Source of the DNA: Pontibacter sp. HSC-14F20
Lineage (GTDB): Bacteria; Bacteroidota; Bacteroidia; Cytophagales; Hymenobacteraceae
DNA: 64,000 nucleotides
Reading direction: 5' to 3'
Assembly: GCF_019599265.1 (NCBI RefSeq)
Contig: NZ_JAHZTC010000019.1
Span: 37,302 to 101,301 of the forward strand
Below are positions 61,989 to 64,000 of this stretch, in pieces. Made by a program: the position numbers and the translations under genes. The notes beneath the pieces were generated by a model. It was not told the origin of the DNA and did not search any database. It saw nothing but the letters and a program-made list of their open reading frames with translations. Every line of letters starts with the position of its first letter. Position 1 is the stretch's first letter.

Positions 61989-63209
61989 ATGGATAAAGTT
62001 AAGATCGGCATTATTAAAGAAGGCAAAATACCAGTAGATAAACGCGTACCGCTCACCCCCAAAAAGTGCGTGGAAGCCGTTCAGGAATTTCCGGAAGCGG
62101 AGGTAGTGGTACAACCCAGCGACGTGCGCTGTTTTACCGATGAAGAATACGCCGAACTAGGTATAGCCTTGCAGCAGGACCTGACTGATTGCAATGTACT
62201 GATGGGGGTAAAGGAAGTGCCCATCGACCAGCTGATCCCGAACAAGACTTACTTTTTTTTCTCGCATACTATAAAGAAGCAGCCGCACAACGCCAAACTC
62301 CTGCGCGCCGTGCTCGACAAGAACATCACCTTAATAGACTACGAGCTTCTAACTAATACACACGGGCAGCGCGTTGTGGCCTTTGGTAGGTATGCAGGTA
62401 TAGTGGGGGCTTATAACGGCATCCTGACCTATGGTAAGAAATGGAAACTCTTCGACCTGAAGCCTGCCTACCTGTGCCACGAGATGGAAGACATGCAGGA
62501 AGAATACTTTAAGGTGAAACTGCCGCCGGTAAAGATTGCCATAACCGGTGGTGGCCGCGTAGCAGGTGGCGCCATGGAGGTGCTTGACAAAATGGAGATA
62601 AGAAAAGTGAGCGTGTTCGACTACCTGTACAAGCAGTTCAACGAACCCGTTTACGCCCAACTCCACTCCGGGGACTATAACAACCGCCCCGATGTAGAGG
62701 TATGGGACTCACCTGATTTCTATGCGCACCCGGAACTATACCAGTCCACCTTCCGCAAATTCACTAAAGTAACCGACCTGCTGCTGGCCTGTGCCTACTG
62801 GGACCCACGTGCACCGAAGCTATTCTCTGAAGAAGACACGCGCCAACCCGATTTCAAAATCGACACCATTGCTGATATCACCTGCGATGTAGATGGCTCT
62901 ATACCTACTACCAAACACGCCACCACTATACCTGAGCCCGCCTACGACTATAATCCAGACACCGGCGAGCTCGAACCTGCATATAGTAGAAAGGAAAACA
63001 TTACGGTGATGGCCGTAGACAACCTACCCTGCGAACTGCCCCGCAATGCCTCCCGTGACTTTGGCCGCAACATTATAGACTATGTATTCCCGCAGTTCTT
63101 TAACAACGACGAAGGCGGTATGCTGGAGCGTGCAACTATAGCCAGGGGAGGAGAGCTGACCGGAAAGTATAAGTACCTGCAGGAATATGCAGAGGCAGCA
63201 GTGGTATAG
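61989..63209 (+). CDS. Saccharopine/alanine-dehydrogenase-like NAD(P)-dependent oxidoreductase
   Basis: 406 aa. The N-terminal AlaDH/PNT-type domain ('VKIGIIKEGKIPVDKRVPLTPKKC', 'VLMGVKEVPIDQLIPNKTYFFFSHTIKKQ') is followed by a Rossmann domain with 'KIAITGGGRVAGGAMEVLDKM' and a long C-terminal segment ('IADITCDVDGSIPTT'). This matches the lysine-forming (LYS1-like) saccharopine dehydrogenase family of Bacteroidota. The direction of its reaction in this organism, and whether lysine is the real substrate, cannot be told. No other lysine genes are next to it. Confidence 0.87.
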   Translation: MDKVKIGIIKEGKIPVDKRVPLTPKKCVEAVQEFPEAEVVVQPSDVRCFTDEEYAELGIALQQDLTDCNVLMGVKEVPIDQLIPNKTYFFFSHTIKKQPHNAKLLRAVLDKNITLIDYELLTNTHGQRVVAFGRYAGIVGAYNGILTYGKKWKLFDLKPAYLCHEMEDMQEEYFKVKLPPVKIAITGGGRVAGGAMEVLDKMEIRKVSVFDYLYKQFNEPVYAQLHSGDYNNRPDVEVWDSPDFYAHPELYQSTFRKFTKVTDLLLACAYWDPRAPKLFSEEDTRQPDFKIDTIADITCDVDGSIPTTKHATTIPEPAYDYNPDTGELEPAYSRKENITVMAVDNLPCELPRNASRDFGRNIIDYVFPQFFNNDEGGMLERATIARGGELTGKYKYLQEYAEAAVV

Positions 63210-63241
63210 AGCTACACTATAATAGTATAGTAGTAAATAAG

Positions 63242-63275
63242 GTATAGTCTGGTTGACAGGCTATACTTTATTTAG
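63242..63275 (+). terminator. Terminator built from paired GTATAG / CTATAC motifs
   Basis: GTATAG-T-CTG (63242-63251) pairs with CAG-G-CTATAC (63257-63266) around the loop GTTGA, followed by a T-rich stretch. The arms are copies of the window-wide GGTATAG motif in opposite orientation. Low A/T stem strength makes it a moderate candidate. Confidence 0.6.
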
Positions 63276-63454
63276 CTTTAAGAGCTAATAAGAAAGCTTA
63301 ATCGAAGAACTTAAGATGAAGAAAAGCAATCCTATAAAAGGTGTCTGAGGTATCAAAGAGAAACTTTTAAACTATTTTGAATATTTTGATGGTGTCACAC
63401 AGATAGTTAAGGGGAACCGTTTGGAACCAGAGGCTAAAGTTAACACAGGGTGCT

Positions 63455-63484
63455 TGCAGGTTGGGAAAATTTGTAGACCTTTGC
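63455..63484 (+). promoter_or_regulatory. rRNA-type tandem promoter P1
   Basis: TTGCAG at 63455 and GACCTTTG at 63477-63484; 26 nt from TTG to TTTG. It is followed by GCACTCCCAACCCGG. Confidence 0.6.
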
Positions 63485-63609
63485 ACTCCCAACCCGGTCA
63501 AACGGAGCAGGGAAAGCGCGAAAAGCGGCAGCCGGCAGGGCGGCCGGGGGTGCAGCAAGTGAAACGGAAAGCACCGGATTAATTACTGAAAAAAACTTGG
63601 GCTAAGGCC

Positions 63610-63639
63610 TTGCGGATTAAAAAAAGCTGCTTACCTTTG
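63610..63639 (+). promoter_or_regulatory. rRNA-type tandem promoter P2
   Basis: TTGCGG at 63610 and a perfect TACCTTTG at 63632-63639, again 26 nt apart; followed by CCACCCGCTTC and the 22-bp tandem repeat. Confidence 0.65.
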
Positions 63640-63646
63640 CCACCCG

Positions 63647-63726
63647 CTTCAGCCGGAAGCATCTTGTTCTTCAGCCGGAAGCATCTTGTTCTTCAGCCGG
63701 AAGCAACTTGTTCTTCAGCCGGAAGC
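63647..63726 (+). repeat. 22-bp tandem repeat
   Basis: Three units (63661-63682, 63683-63704, 63705-63726) with the pattern ATCTTGTTCTTCAGCCGGAAGC (third unit starts AA), preceded by a partial unit CTTCAGCCGGAAGC at 63647-63660. Each unit contains a small hairpin CTTC-AGCCG-GAAG. It lies directly after the P2 start point. Confidence 0.9.
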
Positions 63727-63788
63727 CATTCTAAAAACACCTGGTCACAGGGATTGGAGGAAAGAGGAAAAAAAGTTTTTGCCGGTGT

Positions 63789-63818
63789 TTGCAAGTTTAA
63801 AAAGGTTGTGTACCTTTG
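63789..63818 (+). promoter_or_regulatory. rRNA-type tandem promoter P3
   Basis: TTGCAAG at 63789 and a perfect TACCTTTG at 63811-63818, 26 nt apart; followed by CAACCCGCTCC. Confidence 0.65.
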
Positions 63819-63904
63819 CAACCCGCTCCGAAACGAAGGTTTCAAAAGCGCTTCCAGAGCCAGCAGGGCAAAGGAAAAGAGAAAAAAAAGATTGAAAATT
63901 TTGC

Positions 63905-63935
63905 TTGCAGATTGGAAAAGTATTTCCGACCTTTG
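63905..63935 (+). promoter_or_regulatory. rRNA-type tandem promoter P4
   Basis: TTGCAG at 63905 and GACCTTTG at 63928-63935, 27 nt apart; followed by CACACCGAAAACG. The -33 to -7 block is nearly identical in words to P1 (TTGCAG, AAAA, GACCTTTGCA). Confidence 0.6.
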
Positions 63936-64000
63936 CACACCGAAAACGACGAAGGGGTCACGCCCCAGGTTGCCACGGCAAGCACAAGCCACCCGCCTTC

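Larger units (their letters stand above)
87..63250. repeat. Window-wide iterated motif AGGTATAG / CTATACCT
   Basis: By hand count about 54 AGGTATAG and 38 CTATACCT lie between 87 and 63250, and about 220 copies of the core GGTATA / TATACC. Chance expectation in 64 kb for both strands is about 2 and 31. The favoured context is [CAT]AGGTATA[GA]C. It occurs in coding DNA in several frames and in intergenic DNA. It is rare in the IS cluster (10.9-15.1 kb), in the first 2.3 kb of the adhesin gene, and after 63.27 kb. Confidence 0.85.

Noticed and set aside
63647..63726. CRISPR array
   Set aside because: The 22-bp units are directly adjacent without spacers, so this is a plain tandem repeat.

Overview
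The window looks like chromosomal DNA of an aerobic Bacteroidota, most likely the Cytophagales family Hymenobacteraceae (Pontibacter-like). Reasons: a type IX secretion (T9SS) gliding-type C-terminal domain with a PorP/SprF partner, DUF5686 and carboxypeptidase-regulatory-like proteins, a bacillithiol-type YtxJ, fused alpha/beta E1 dehydrogenase, TANNTTTG-type -7 promoter elements, and no obvious Shine-Dalgarno sites. The genus is an inference.

Layout. 1-5.4 kb: end of atpG, a PafA-type phosphatase, inorganic pyrophosphatase, a UbiA-like membrane protein and the NAD(P)HX repair enzyme. 5.5-10.2 kb (minus): a DUF5686 outer-membrane protein, a PAP2 phosphatase and nuoD. 10.2-17.8 kb: an accessory island between nuoD and nuoC, with an AT-rich orphan gene, an IS110 transposase with a structured leader, a zeta-like toxin with a small downstream partner, an IS3 element inside a deleted IS1182 remnant, an NTF2-like gene, a decayed gene, an OmpA lipoprotein and a GNAT acetyltransferase. 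17.8-19.7 kb: nuoC, nuoB, nuoA (minus). 19.9-28.2 kb: mixed housekeeping and small accessory genes, including a possible solitary nuclease. 28.2-33.7 kb: an aminotransferase, an Lrp/AsnC regulator divergent from an archaeal-type asparagine synthetase, lutB, and two repeat-rich intergenic regions. 33.8-41.5 kb (minus): M28 peptidase, ispF, an ene-reductase/aldo-keto reductase/MarR cluster, two PepSY-like lipoproteins and an M16 peptidase. 41.8-46.7 kb: E1 alpha/beta fusion, small envelope genes, ytxJ, lipA. 47.2-54.3 kb: a three-gene T9SS locus for a giant adhesin with an ice-binding-like N-terminus, PorP/SprF and a PorE-like OmpA protein. 54.4-63.2 kb: PQQ-type sugar dehydrogenase, TonB receptor, DUF4136 lipoprotein, gcvP, saccharopine-dehydrogenase-like enzyme. 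63.4-64.0 kb: four tandem promoters of the kind that precede Bacteroidota rRNA operons, so an rRNA operon probably starts just past the right edge.

The most striking signal is not a gene. The octamer AGGTATAG / CTATACCT occurs about 90 times by hand count (about two expected), in genes in several reading frames, between genes, and as the arms of terminator-like palindromes. It also bounds two copies of a dispersed ~210-235 bp intergenic repeat. It is nearly absent from the IS island and the rRNA promoter region.
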